This document shows, one piece after another, positions 29,201 through 55,580 of a stretch of DNA of 64,000 nucleotides. This DNA comes from Symbiodinium natans. Its lineage: Eukaryota > Sar > Dinophyceae > Suessiales > Symbiodiniaceae. The stretch spans positions 64,001 to 128,000 of the forward strand of contig CAJNDS010000116.1 in NCBI GenBank assembly GCA_905221605.1, read 5' to 3'. The position numbers and the translations under genes were made by a program. Each line of letters starts with the position of its first letter. Position 1 is the stretch's first letter. The notes beneath the pieces were generated by a model that made no database searches, had not been told where the DNA came from, and saw only the letters and a program-made list of their open reading frames with translations.

Positions 29201-31117
29201 TTAGTCTTCTGTGTTTTGGAGGCTGCGCATGACTTGAAGCGGGGCACGTGAAGCGCACTTCTGACACAACTCGAAAGCGTCAGGGAGCGAACCAAAACCC
29301 CGGTGCATGTGCACAACCTCGAAAGACGAGTCTCTGCACCAAGGCACAAAGCGGGGGCCCTCTTGAGCTTGGATCAAATGCGCGCGACCTTTAGATCCTT
29401 GCGCAAACCATCCCATAGATGGCGCCAGTGCTTCATCCTCTGAGTCTGTAGCCTCAGAGGAAGCTGAACTTGAGTCTTGCACGTCGGCATTGACAGGCTC
29501 GGCAGCTGCCTGGCACGAACTAGTCTGACTCCCTGCCGATCTGACCTTGGGCGACCAGCATGGCTGCGAAGCGAGCTTGTGTACTTCGTCGGCCGAGGCA
29601 TGCGAGCTAGCGATATGCTCCCACTGAAGCCTCTCGCCTTGCAAAGAAACAACATGATGCAAGTGGGCCAAAAGCTGCAACTTAACGGTTCCTGCTGTAA
29701 GGGCCTTCTGATCGGAGTATCGCACTGGCATCGAGGAAGCGGGTTGCTGTCTTCTATCCTGAACTGCCTCAACCCAGTTGCCGACTGCGAGGCGCTGACT
29801 GTAATCCGCCTGAGCACAATCAGCAAGTGTGGGCATGAAGCGTCGTAAAGAGTAAGTGGAAGCCTGCGCAAGCTGGTCTTCGGGGACCCCCAGGGCTCCA
29901 AGCAGCGATCGCAAGAGGGTCACAAACTTAGGCAGGGGCATCTTACGGGCAACCTTCTGTGTGCTGGCTTCAAGCGCCCCTCCTGGCGCAAGGCGCAAGT
30001 CTGGCACCACAAACGTTGGCACTGAGCCCAAGGACTTCTCCAACTCAGCGTACTCCAACAACAGGACCGACGCTAGGTCAGCATCTGGCGCAACGCAGGC
30101 TGGTGTGGCCCACACAAAGGGCGGCCTGGTGCCAGCCATGCGCCGCTTGCCCTTTGCACAAAAACCCACTAAGAGCCACCCCTCAAGCCGTAGGTGACCT
30201 GAACGCTGGATGTGAGCAAAGCGAAGGCATGCCGAAAGGGTCAGAAGAGTCCAAGCGATGAAAGACTTGACCGTGCCGCGAGCTGATTTGAGGAACTTGC
30301 ACATGGAAACAAAGATGGCCGGCTCTAGAGGCGTGCGCTGCCTGGCCACGTGCTGTTTTTCGGCCTGACCCCAAGGTTGCACAAGCGCATCCTGGATCGG
30401 CAGCGGCAGCCCGAGTTTGTCATGCCACCATTTAAGGGAAGCATAGACCGAAACCGCGGCCGTGGGCCCGCCCTTGCTGACGTGTTGCAAAAACTGTCCA
30501 AGCAATAGCGCACTGGGGGCCCAGTACACAGCTTCTGCAGGAGCATTGCTCTCCTGGAAACGTATCCATCGCCTAAAAACTGCAACATGCTGCCTCAAAC
30601 GGTCTGTCTCCACTATGTGAAGGCGCTTCTCGAAAAGTGGCCTCGCAGCTAAGGGATCCTCCAGTGAGTTGGGTTCAAAGCAAAGGTTGCGCGACCCGGT
30701 GGCCAACACGACATCAAACATGATGTTGAGCGAAGCCGTCCTAGGCCCATCTGCTGAAAGAGGATCTTGATGCACCACAACTTGTGGCCGTCTCACACAG
30801 AATTGCCTGGACCGCAGAGCAGCTGGAGGTATTGCCCGCTGCTTAGGGCGAGCCCCGATTGCAACTATCGGCGTCTTCCGTTGTCTCTTGTTCGTAGCTG
30901 GCAGAGATGCTCTTTCGATGCCCTGCTGGAAAGCAATGCTAGCAGCCGCTTGCAAGCGCAAAAGCTCAGGTATGAGCACCTCTGCCAGCCCGAACTCACG
31001 GGCTTCTTCCTCACCCGACACCAGGTTAGCCAGCTCAGCGTCACTCGATATCTCCCATTCCTGCAATTTAAAAGCCAGATTGGCTGAAGCTTGGTGCAGA
31101 AAAAGTGTTCGACTCAT
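29201..31117 (-). CDS. Tyrosine recombinase of the DIRS element
   Basis: A site-specific recombinase expected to insert the circular DNA copy. The first ATG in frame is at 31117 (the frame is open to a TTG at 31150, inside A1), giving 638 residues. Catalytic-region signs in order: an Arg in ACLRFAHIQRS (about 30200-30235); a Lys in the beta-hairpin region FCAKGKRR; the HxxR box as YSLRR, with Tyr in place of His (about 29838-29855); a W in AVGNWVE; and the candidate nucleophile Tyr in MPVRYSDQK (about 29707-29730). The N-terminal 250 residues are a core-binding-like helical region and the last 110 are acidic and Ser-rich. It lies 315 bp upstream of the Gag-like ORF, separated by stops, and its 5' end abuts A1. 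DIRS elements normally place this gene last, so its leading position is unusual. Confidence 0.82.
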   Translation of the reverse strand: MSRTLFLHQASANLAFKLQEWEISSDAELANLVSGEEEAREFGLAEVLIPELLRLQAAASIAFQQGIERASLPATNKRQRKTPIVAIGARPKQRAIPPAALRSRQFCVRRPQVVVHQDPLSADGPRTASLNIMFDVVLATGSRNLCFEPNSLEDPLAARPLFEKRLHIVETDRLRQHVAVFRRWIRFQESNAPAEAVYWAPSALLLGQFLQHVSKGGPTAAVSVYASLKWWHDKLGLPLPIQDALVQPWGQAEKQHVARQRTPLEPAIFVSMCKFLKSARGTVKSFIAWTLLTLSACLRFAHIQRSGHLRLEGWLLVGFCAKGKRRMAGTRPPFVWATPACVAPDADLASVLLLEYAELEKSLGSVPTFVVPDLRLAPGGALEASTQKVARKMPLPKFVTLLRSLLGALGVPEDQLAQASTYSLRRFMPTLADCAQADYSQRLAVGNWVEAVQDRRQQPASSMPVRYSDQKALTAGTVKLQLLAHLHHVVSLQGERLQWEHIASSHASADEVHKLASQPCWSPKVRSAGSQTSSCQAAAEPVNADVQDSSSASSEATDSEDEALAPSMGWFAQGSKGRAHLIQAQEGPRFVPWCRDSSFEVVHMHRGFGSLPDAFELCQKCASRAPLQVMRSLQNTED

Positions 31118-31146
31118 CACCCATGGCTCGAAGCTGGGAGGAGAAC

Positions 31147-31243
31147 ACAATCAAAGATGAAATTTGAGCACAATGCTTTAGGCATGGCTCCATGCATATA
31201 TGTGCAAGTGGCCCTTCCCAACCAGCCATGCACTTGCTAATCA
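31147..31243 (-). repeat. Split direct repeat A1 (element 5' end)
   Basis: 97 bp identical to A2 (21485-21581). It ends outward with TCA at 31241-31243, matching TCA at the other end and at the internal junction. Host DNA resumes at 31244. From there to about 32290 I see no gene I can support. Confidence 0.9.
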
Positions 31244-31662
31244 CACCTTCATTGTCGGCATCGGATTCTTCCAGGTTCCCTGCCAGGCGCCGCGCACCCG
31301 AAGGCGAACCCCAGGAAAGCTGAGGCGGAGGCAGGAGGAGAGGGGGTGTTGTCAGATTGGGCTTCCGGGTTTATTCTATGGGTGGGGAGGAGTTCCGGCG
31401 CAAAGAGGACCCTGCTTAGAGGAACCTGGGGAACAAGGCACATTGATCAAGATTCGTGGTGCGTGCCGAAGCTGACTGCTTGCTTAGGAACACCCGGTTC
31501 TCAAAGGGAAAAACACCAACCCCCCGGAGCCTCCGCAACTTATACTTTTTAAACTTTCTAAGGTCAACTTCAAAAGTCAGTATAGCGAGGAAGGATGGTG
31601 GCCGGTTGTTATGGGGACTTAGCAGCAAACAAGGGGGTTTTTTCTAAAGTGCCAACTCTTCA

Positions 31663-31785
<123 letters not shown>

Positions 31786-32299
31786 TCAAGGACTGAATAG
31801 GGCCATTTAGGATTCTTAGAGTTTGGAGGGTTCATCGTTGCATTGTGATGTTCTACGGGCTTGATTGTTATAGGTGCGAGCAATCGCGAGGAATTCAGAG
31901 CAGTCATGCACGGGTACCCTCGACGGAAACACACCTTGGAAGGCTGGAAAGCCTTGTAAGTTGCAACAAACAACAACTGAGAGAGGCACGCTGCGCAACA
32001 CTCATGCTACTTGTTCGTCTTGTGCACTGAACAGCGTACAGTACATAGTATTTCCATAGGAGCCCTGCAGACAGAGGCACTAGCAAGAGAGTCCCCCGAA
32101 AAGCAGCTGTTGCACGACAGGCCCTGCAACCAAGACGGGCACGACAACCTCCATGCCACCGTCAGGGAAGCCGACCTCAAGCATCGATCCCGAGACAGGC
32201 ACTCTGCCTCCTTGTGCTTCCTATTATGTCGTTTCCTGAGTTTCCTGCAGTGTGCACTCGTGCTAGCACACAAGAAAGGGGCCAGCCGTGGAACTGGTG

Positions 32300-34282
<1,983 letters not shown>

Positions 34283-34368
34283 TCACATATGCATAGAGAT
34301 ATCAGCGCGACAAAAGGCGTGAGCATGTTCAGCGCAGGATAGTGCAGGCAGGCAGACAGATTCAAAAT

Positions 34369-34373
<5 letters not shown>

Positions 34374-34418
<45 letters not shown>
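34374..34418. repeat. (GA)n microsatellite
   Basis: About 22 uninterrupted GA units in non-coding DNA between exons. Confidence 0.9.
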
Positions 34419-34420
<2 letters not shown>

Positions 34421-34609
34421 AGAGACAAAAAATGAAAGAGGGAAGGACCGGCATATTGTAGGCAAGAGTACACGCCTCGCTACATCGATGCAGCCCCAGT
34501 CTACCACAGCTCGTGAAAACCTCGCTAGTGATGCCTTCAAAGCTCCTCGCTTAACGATATCAGTCAAGAACCAAGAATCGCTCATTTGGACAGCATATAG
34601 AAGCATAGC

Positions 34610-34750
34610 TTCAGACTTCAAAGACGCAAACTTGGACTCTGGGGACCGGCACACTGGCGGGTCGTCCTCCTCGCCAAACTGGTTGAAGTGCGGCTTCCGC
34701 CACGCGAAGCCGCCGCAGTCGCTGGCAAGGCACCGCCTTCGGTTCTCGGC
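34610..34750 (-). CDS. Possible Cys-rich exon of the 32-36 kb gene
   Basis: The minus-strand frame reads [20 protein letters not shown], then [18 protein letters not shown]. The spacing C-x4-C-GGFAW followed by a distant Cys resembles small PAN/WSC-type disulfide modules, but I would not assign it. It lies between the duplicated-module exon (34968-35780) and the DUF3472-like exons, on the same strand. Confidence 0.45.
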
Positions 34751-34967
34751 GAAGTCGGCCTAGCGGCAGTGGCCAGTGCGACCAGCAACGACGCCAGACC
34801 CAGACCGTACCTCAAACCAGATAAATACCCTATAACCTTTAAACACTTTTGTGAAGCGCTTCAAGATGCTTCCAACAATGTATGTGCCTCCCGGAAAGAA
34901 GACTCCGGGAGACTCAGGAGGGTTGGGTGTCACAGGACACACAGTCGCGACAACATGCTGTCACGAC

Positions 34968-35786
<819 letters not shown>

Positions 35787-36009
35787 CTAGGGCGCAACAG
35801 GGCGCCAGGGGCCCAAAACGGGCCCAAGACAGCTTCACTCAGTGCCTGGAGCCCAAGTCCGTCGGTGACCAGAGCACTCTTCGCATGCTCATCATGCGCT
35901 CATCTAAATTATCAGTAACAACCAACTCAAAACGTACCAGACTTTGACGTTGCTGAGGTGCTGGCACCCCATGCATCGGAACCTAAGGCCCATACCATGA
36001 AGCCGTAGG

Positions 36010-38890
<2,881 letters not shown>

Positions 38891-39293
38891 GCGTTGTGCA
38901 GGTCTCGAAGCTGTGCAAAGTGCAAAGCTCCCTGTTTTTTTCTCCCACCGCTGCTCAACCTGGACTGGGCGTCAGGTAGGCCTTGGCGTCAGGCGCAACG
39001 CAGGACGTCAGCATTCGACCACGACTCTTATTGGCAACAAGTAGGCGATGCGCCTCGCTCTCGGGGCTCGCTGCCCCCAGCACAGTGGCCGACGGCTTGT
39101 TCGCCAAGTCCTTTTGGCATATTGGGGCATGTTGGGGCATGTTGGGCAACTGATGCGAAGAGTGCACACTGAGTCACTGGTGGCATGTGCCTCAACATCA
39201 CTCCCGTCACCATCACGCTCCGCTGCGGCATAGATGCGCTCTTTGGCGGAGGCAGAGATCTCCTGACCCAGCTTCAAAAAAAACGCAGTGGCA

Positions 39294-44253
<4,960 letters not shown>

Positions 44254-44553
44254 GGGCTTCGGCTCAGCCACGCTCCATCAGTCACAGTCACAGTCTCAAA
44301 ATCTCAAAATCAGTGGCTCAACGATCTCTCAAGTGGAAAGGCTGATACATGCTGATGCCATGGGCACACCCCAGTCCTGCAACTGTCTTGTCGGATGTAG
44401 TGAGAGCTCCAAAGTCAAAGGCAAACCAGATCATTTGGGCCCCGTCGATCCTCGAGTAAAGGGAACTCTGTGAGTAGCCTATGCCGACAAGCGCCGACAA
44501 GCTAAATCGCTCTCTGCTTCATGACTTTCACCTCTTGTGCAGAACATGACCTA

Positions 44554-48250
<3,697 letters not shown>

Positions 48251-48388
48251 AACGAATCAGGGATGTCAGATGCCTTGGGGGGGGGGGGGGCCTAGCAGCC
48301 GGTCTATATCCGGCAAATGAACCAAATGAAAGAATCACAACCCCAAAATGTAACACTCATACGTGCAGATGCAGGCGTAAATATACAA

Positions 48389-48389
<1 letters not shown>

Positions 48390-48438
<49 letters not shown>

Positions 48439-48515
48439 TTATTTATTTATATTTATATTTATATTTATATTTATATTTATATTTATATATTAATATATAT
48501 ATATATATATGTATA
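48390..48515. repeat. (TA)n and (ATTT)n microsatellite
   Basis: About 40 bp of pure TA followed by ATTT/ATTTAT units and another TA run. No coding signal is seen from 48260 to about 48900. Confidence 0.9.
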
Positions 48516-48785
48516 TATCTTTATTTATTTGATTTTATTTTTATCTATTTTTTGATTTACTTCTTTCTTTCGTTATTTCTATCTACATATTTCTTTACAT
48601 TTAGAGCGTTCATGTATATGTACTCATCTATCTGTGCGTAGACTAGTGCACACAGCCAAGGGTGCTAGGGGTGTCACCGACGGGATCCCATTGAGCCGGC
48701 AGGGCCGAAGTGTCGCTGCGAGTGCCCGGGAGCGAGTGCGACTCCGCCTGGCGCGAAGGCAGAATTTCGGGCTAACAGGGCTTAG

Positions 48786-48844
48786 GGGGTTTAGGGTTTA
48801 GGGTTTAGGGTTTTGGGTTTAGGGTTTAGGGTTTAGGGTTTTGG
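48786..48844. repeat. Interstitial telomere-type repeat (TTTAGGG)n
   Basis: About eight TTTAGGG units with two TTTTGGG variants, in the opposite orientation to the array at 19650. Confidence 0.85.
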
Positions 48845-49228
48845 ACTCCAAGAACTTCGAAACTCATGGGGGGCTTACGGGCCTTTTTGCTCTTGTGGCT
48901 CATGAGAGCTTCGGATGAGCTTAGGGCTGTCTAATGTGCCCAGGCATTTTTGACAGAGTCCAAGAGGGAGAATTAGGTTTAGGGCAAGTTTCGGGTGCGA
49001 GATCGGACTCTGATCTCGTCTGCCTATGGCAGCATCCTGCAAGCAGCTTCGCAGAGTTTGCATGACAGCACGCGGTAATCGAAGCCGCAAAGACCATGGT
49101 GTTCACAACGGCCACCTGAGATGGTCATAGCAATCCAGAGCATAGTTTGTTGTGATCCCTATGGCCATTATTGCTTTGTTTCTGTTTCACCGTTTAGGCC
49201 GCGGCTTCAATCTGCAGAGATGCCCCAG

Positions 49229-50470
49229 TCAGGAACGTGATGACATCCGACATTGTGCCTTCACCAAGAGACAGCGATGGTCTCTAGCTGAGTCTATAGA
49301 TGCACACCCCCTATGTCGCCCATGTCGTTCTCTTGCTCGACTCCTTTTGCCGCGTTGCGCTGAGCGAATAAGCTTGAAATGTCCTCGTAACAACTGCAAT
49401 AACCACTCTGTCGCCTCAGGTGGCACAGGCATATCAGGTCTGGTTGCTGATGCCTCGTGCCAACATAAATCCCAACAAATCTGCATCAAAGGTTTGGTGC
49501 TGGAAGAGTCCATGTATGCCGACACTTCTCCACCACCTCCAAGGTTGAGCTTGCAGCTTCGTGCAATGGCCTGGCCGTACTACAGCAGACCTCCGGCCCA
49601 GTCTTGTGGTCACGTGGACGTTGAGCTCTCGAAGACTTTTTGAGCCTCTTGCAAGGCTCGCAACATGGACTCGCGATCATCATCGACCCCCAGGTACGCC
49701 AGGCGCCCAATCAGCCACTTCTCCGGGCCTTGGCAAACCCAACTGCCCTGAATTCATGCACGAATCTGAACCTCTATGTCAATGTGAACAAGCTGAACAA
49801 GCCTGGCAGGGCCCTGCAAACGCCTCTAAGCTGGGCACTGCGCCCCTCGAACTGCTGCGTCTTCTGGCGGCCTTTCATGCGCATGGCCTGCTCTCCAAGG
49901 CCGCGCACGACCTCCAAGACCGCGGCGGTAAGCAACACACAAAGGCTCTCTGCATGCCCCATGTGTGCAAAAGTATGTACCTGATTGTACCTGTACCTGT
50001 GTATGATGTGCATTTGTAATGAAGAAGCACAATCTAGAAACCTCGGTGGGTCCCTGCGGAGAAAACGCATGCCCTGGCTCTGACTCTAGAGCTCCGCACC
50101 TCCACCAGGAGCTCGTGCTGCCAAGCCATGCGGACCAGCTTCTTCGCTTCCTTCTCAAGCCTCGGTTCGCGCAGCCAGAGAAAGCACAAAGGAAGGCGCA
50201 GGCGATTCCGCAGAACTCCAACAGATGGCCCCAAAACAATCCAAAAACATGAACACATTTTGCCAAATGTTCCGCCCGCCAGCTTCTGGAACGTCTCATC
50301 CGGACCCCGAGCGCGTCGAGCCGCGCTGTCGCGGCGTCGCTGGCCGCGGCTGCATCCCGGACCCACGTGGCTCGGGTGGTGGCAGTATTTGCACTGCAGC
50401 TGCTTGCACTTGGACTGCTTGTTGCAGGGCCTCCCATGTCACCAGAGCTTGAACATGTGGAAGTTGGAAG
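49229..50470 (-). CDS. Unassigned coding-like exons
   Basis: Several minus-strand stretches read like exons but fit no family I know. [20 protein letters not shown] lies at about 50390-50460. [20 protein letters not shown] lies at about 50100-50165. [20 protein letters not shown], then [17 protein letters not shown], lies at about 49615-49730. A Trp/Cys-containing stretch, [20 protein letters not shown], lies at about 49430-49490. The Ala/Gln and Leu/Glu patterns suggest helices. They do not look like FN3, so they may be a separate gene or a non-FN3 part of the large protein. Confidence 0.35.
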
Positions 50471-51197
50471 AGAACGACCTTTAAAACGAAGCAACCCAAA
50501 GGCCCGGAACACTGTTGACACCCCTTACAGAGGCGTCGAGTCTGCGGCACCTGCAGTGCGGGTGCTTCAAGGTTCCAGCAGCCTTCGCCTGCGACAGATG
50601 ACACTTAAGGGCATACTCACTGCCACATCATGCTGCTCTCACATAATAGGTCTGATGTGAATCCGTGGCGACAAGCAACCGAGTGAGAGGAGGACGCAGA
50701 ACTCCCCCGAACCCGAATGCCGAATACCCCGAAACTGATTGGAATCGATGGCAACCGCACTGGACGCTGGGACGTCGAGCCTGGGCACTCCCCGTGCTCG
50801 CTGTGCTGCTTGGGCTTGGCGGGCTTGGGCTGGTGGATGCCGAGATGGACGTGGAGTCGCACGAGTCGCATGGTGCCAAGGATGCCGGGTCCCAACATCC
50901 ATAGCACGGGCACTGCATGAGGAAAACGGGTGTGGGTGGCGGCATCGGCGGCATGGGCGGTGTTGGCGGGCTGGGCCACAACGAATACGGCACATCGACA
51001 GGGAGTTGGTCGACCTGGGCTTGGCTCTGGTCCTTTTCAGGGCTTGGCATTCCACGCCGTTTCGGGTCCTCCCAAAAGTGCTCTTCATCCGTCTGTGCGC
51101 CATCAGAGCCATCAAAGCTATCAGAGGCTCTCCAGTCAGCACGCATTGCTGCACTCATCCTACCACTCTCTGCCGATTTCAACTGTACACACTCCTA

Positions 51198-53452
<2,255 letters not shown>

Positions 53453-53911
53453 TTATCGTGGTGCCATGATTCACATGCCATTCCTAATTTCTTGCATTTT
53501 CTTGCGTTTCAAGTTAACCAGACATGTCCGGCGACCTCAAAATCAAACTGCCAAAAGATGCTGCTGATCCAGCGCATGACTTATCCGCCGAGGCCTCGGG
53601 CCGAAGGTGTATAGGTTGTCAGAACAGGCACCCCCTCCAAATCCTCCCCCCAAGCCCAAAGCCACTTTTCGGCCCCCTTTTTTTGCTTCAAATGGGTACC
53701 CCCCCTAGGAGAGGAGGGTCCGCAAGCGGATGTCTCGCCAGGACCAGAGGCAGTTGCAGCCCATCCCAGCAGGGCGCCCCCCGTTTTTCGCTTCCCCACC
53801 CCACCCCCCTCCCAAGGCGGAGTTTTCCTGCTCCGACGCGCTGGCTTGAGGCCCGGAGGCTCAACTGCTGTGAGCACGGCCGCAAATCCGCCGAGGCCTC
53901 GGGCTAGGCAC

Positions 53912-54006
53912 CCCCCTCCAAATCCTCCCCCCCCCCTCCCCCCCCCCCCTCCCCCCCCCCCCTCCCCCCCCCCTCCCCCCCTATCCCCTCCCCCCCTCCC
54001 CCCCAC
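53912..54006. repeat. Poly-C / CCCCCT tract
   Basis: About 95 bases almost entirely of C with single T interruptions (G-rich on the minus strand), capable in principle of forming G-quadruplex or i-motif structures. It separates FN3 cluster 6a from 6b. Confidence 0.85.
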
Positions 54007-54054
54007 CGCTGCTTTTCCTGTGCCGTTCCCGCGAGCACGAGCGCATTACAAGAG

Positions 54055-54275
54055 CCGTCTAAGCTTGAACCTAAACCTTAAACCTGAACCCTACCCCCCC
54101 TGAGGGGCCTGGCTCAACCCTACGATCACTCCAAGCCGAACCCGAAACCCAAAAAAACCTAAACCCCAAAGCGTGAACCTTGAGCCCTAAGCCCTCAATC
54201 CTAAACTAACCCTCAACCCAACCCCAAACCATAAACCATAAACCCGGAACCCTAAACCCTAAACCCAACCCTTAC
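54055..54275. repeat. Degenerate telomere-type repeats (CCCTAAA variants)
   Basis: A decayed array of CCCTAAA-like units ('cctaaacc', 'aacccaaaacc', 'aaccctaaaccc'), the most degraded of three such arrays in the window. Confidence 0.65.
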
Positions 54276-54329
54276 TGCTTGGGGTCCAGCGACTTGGGCG
54301 CTGCGGAATCACCATGCTCACGCGGATGC

Positions 54330-55300
54330 GCTGGGCCGGGCCGAGGCGGGTCGCGCAGCGTTAAAATTAGGGCCTGCAAAGCCAATCCAGTTTCGGCCAA
54401 GGCCGGGCGCCCGGCAACAGTCCATCCTGAGCTGGCTTGGTTCATGGAGATCTCGTAGAGGTCCACCTTTGCTCAGGTTACCGCTGAAGCCAAGCTGAAA
54501 TGGCCATTTCAGGCCTGACTGCTTTTCAACACAAGGCTGGCGGAGCTCTTGGCGGAACTCTTGCGTGCTTTTTAGCGCTGGCCGAGTGCTGTCGGCACTT
54601 TGAAGCTCGCCGATGTTGTATGAAGTTATGTTCGGCCCTCGGCTCACGTGCAGCCATGGTACCGCGATGCCACCGTCGCTGAGGGAGGGAGGGAAGTCCA
54701 CCTCCCGCAATCGAGGTCTCGCCGAGAATTCGCCAAAAACTGCCCCCAAGTAAAGAAGCTCAGCTGCACGCCATGACGTCGCCGAGCTGCGGGTACTTGA
54801 AGTAGAGGGCACCTCAAGCCCGCTCGGGGCATTGCATTCTTGTTGAGAAGCGTGGAACCCAAAACGTTATGAGATCAGGGGCCTCTTCATCCTCTTCATC
54901 TCTCTTCATCATTTCTGAACCCTCTGAGCACGAGTCTCTGCCATTTTCTCTGCCAGTCGCTGAATCGCTGCCCTCTTCCCGGGCCTGGCGGGTCCGGCGT
55001 CTGGGCCACGTGGCCGCAGGCGGCATCGCTCAGCCGCGGCCTCGAGGGAGGGATCTCTCGGAGGCTCATCGTTCGAAGGTGCAACGCCTTTCAGGTCTTT
55101 TCTTCAAAAGGGGCTCGTTTGAAGGGTGCCCTACTCCTCTTTGTGCTTTCACTCTACGAGCGGTTGCTCAGTGCTCCCAGGAGTGCTTTGAAGCACTGCT
55201 ATTGCAGTCGGAGTCGCTGCTGGTCCTCCAGGGCATTCGTCTCCGTGACGAAGTTCAGAGCGGCGACTTTGAAGCAGTAGGTGCCTTCACGATTCACCAT
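54330..55300 (-). CDS. FN3-domain exon cluster 6b (partial)
   Basis: Two FN3-type pieces: [20 protein letters not shown] (55205-55300), a clear terminal strand; and [20 protein letters not shown] (54400-54460). A further open stretch at about 54680-54820 is not diagnostic. These are the first FN3 exons of the 36-55 kb set in transcription order, so the start of that gene is probably upstream of 55.3 kb. Confidence 0.5.
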
Positions 55301-55489
55301 TTCACGATCTTCTCATGGCTTCAGAACCCGACGAAGGGGGGACAGTCCCGGGGGACACAGGCTGGCTTTTCAAGCGCGCCGCTTAGAAGCGATCGGCCAG
55401 CGAGCTTTGCTCGTGAAGCCGGGGGGGGGGGCTCTGCCAGCCGTGGAGACTTCTTCCGGGCGCTCAGTGAGGCTTGGAGGCGCCGGAGG

Positions 55490-55580
55490 CGCACAATGGC
55501 GCACCATGGCGCACCATGGCGCACAACGGCGCACAATGGCGCACAATGGCGTACAATGGCGTACAATGGCGCACAGGTGC
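55490..55580. repeat. 10-bp minisatellite (ggcgcacaat)n
   Basis: About nine units of 'ggcgcacaat/ggcgcaccat/ggcgtacaat' in tandem. Because the unit is not a multiple of three, all frames cycle, which makes long ORFs on both strands. From 55600 to 57000 I see no gene I can support. Confidence 0.85.

Larger units (their letters stand above)
21199..31243 (-). mobile_element. DIRS-order (PAT/Ngaro-like) retrotransposon carrying a C5 DNA methyltransferase
   Basis: A 10,045-bp element oriented on the minus strand: A1 (31243-31147), tyrosine recombinase (31117-29201), Gag-like protein (28885-27788), then methyltransferase, RT and RNase H (27787-21736), B1 (21743-21579), A2 (21581-21485) and B2 (ending at 21199). 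The A1-ORFs-B1-A2-B2 order is the split-direct-repeat layout known for PAT and Ngaro members of the DIRS order, which integrate through a circular DNA and a tyrosine recombinase. Both A copies and both full B copies are identical, pointing to recent insertion. Each outer end carries TCA and the internal B1/A2 junction carries a single TCA, as expected of a recombination core. DIRS and PAT elements usually carry an adenine-methyltransferase-like domain; here there is a C5-cytosine enzyme instead. Dinoflagellate retrotransposons with captured DNMTs have been reported (de Mendoza and colleagues, 2018, recalled from memory). This copy is broken by a nested LINE fragment and one in-frame stop. Confidence 0.9.

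Noticed and set aside
48786-48844. True chromosome end
   Set aside because: The TTTAGGG array is short and has gene-bearing sequence on both sides.
50367-50660. Plus-strand ORF with a signal-peptide-like start
   Set aside because: It has no homology I can see, is opposite to all neighbours, and overlaps a minus-strand reading that looks more coding. The hydrophobic start is likely chance.
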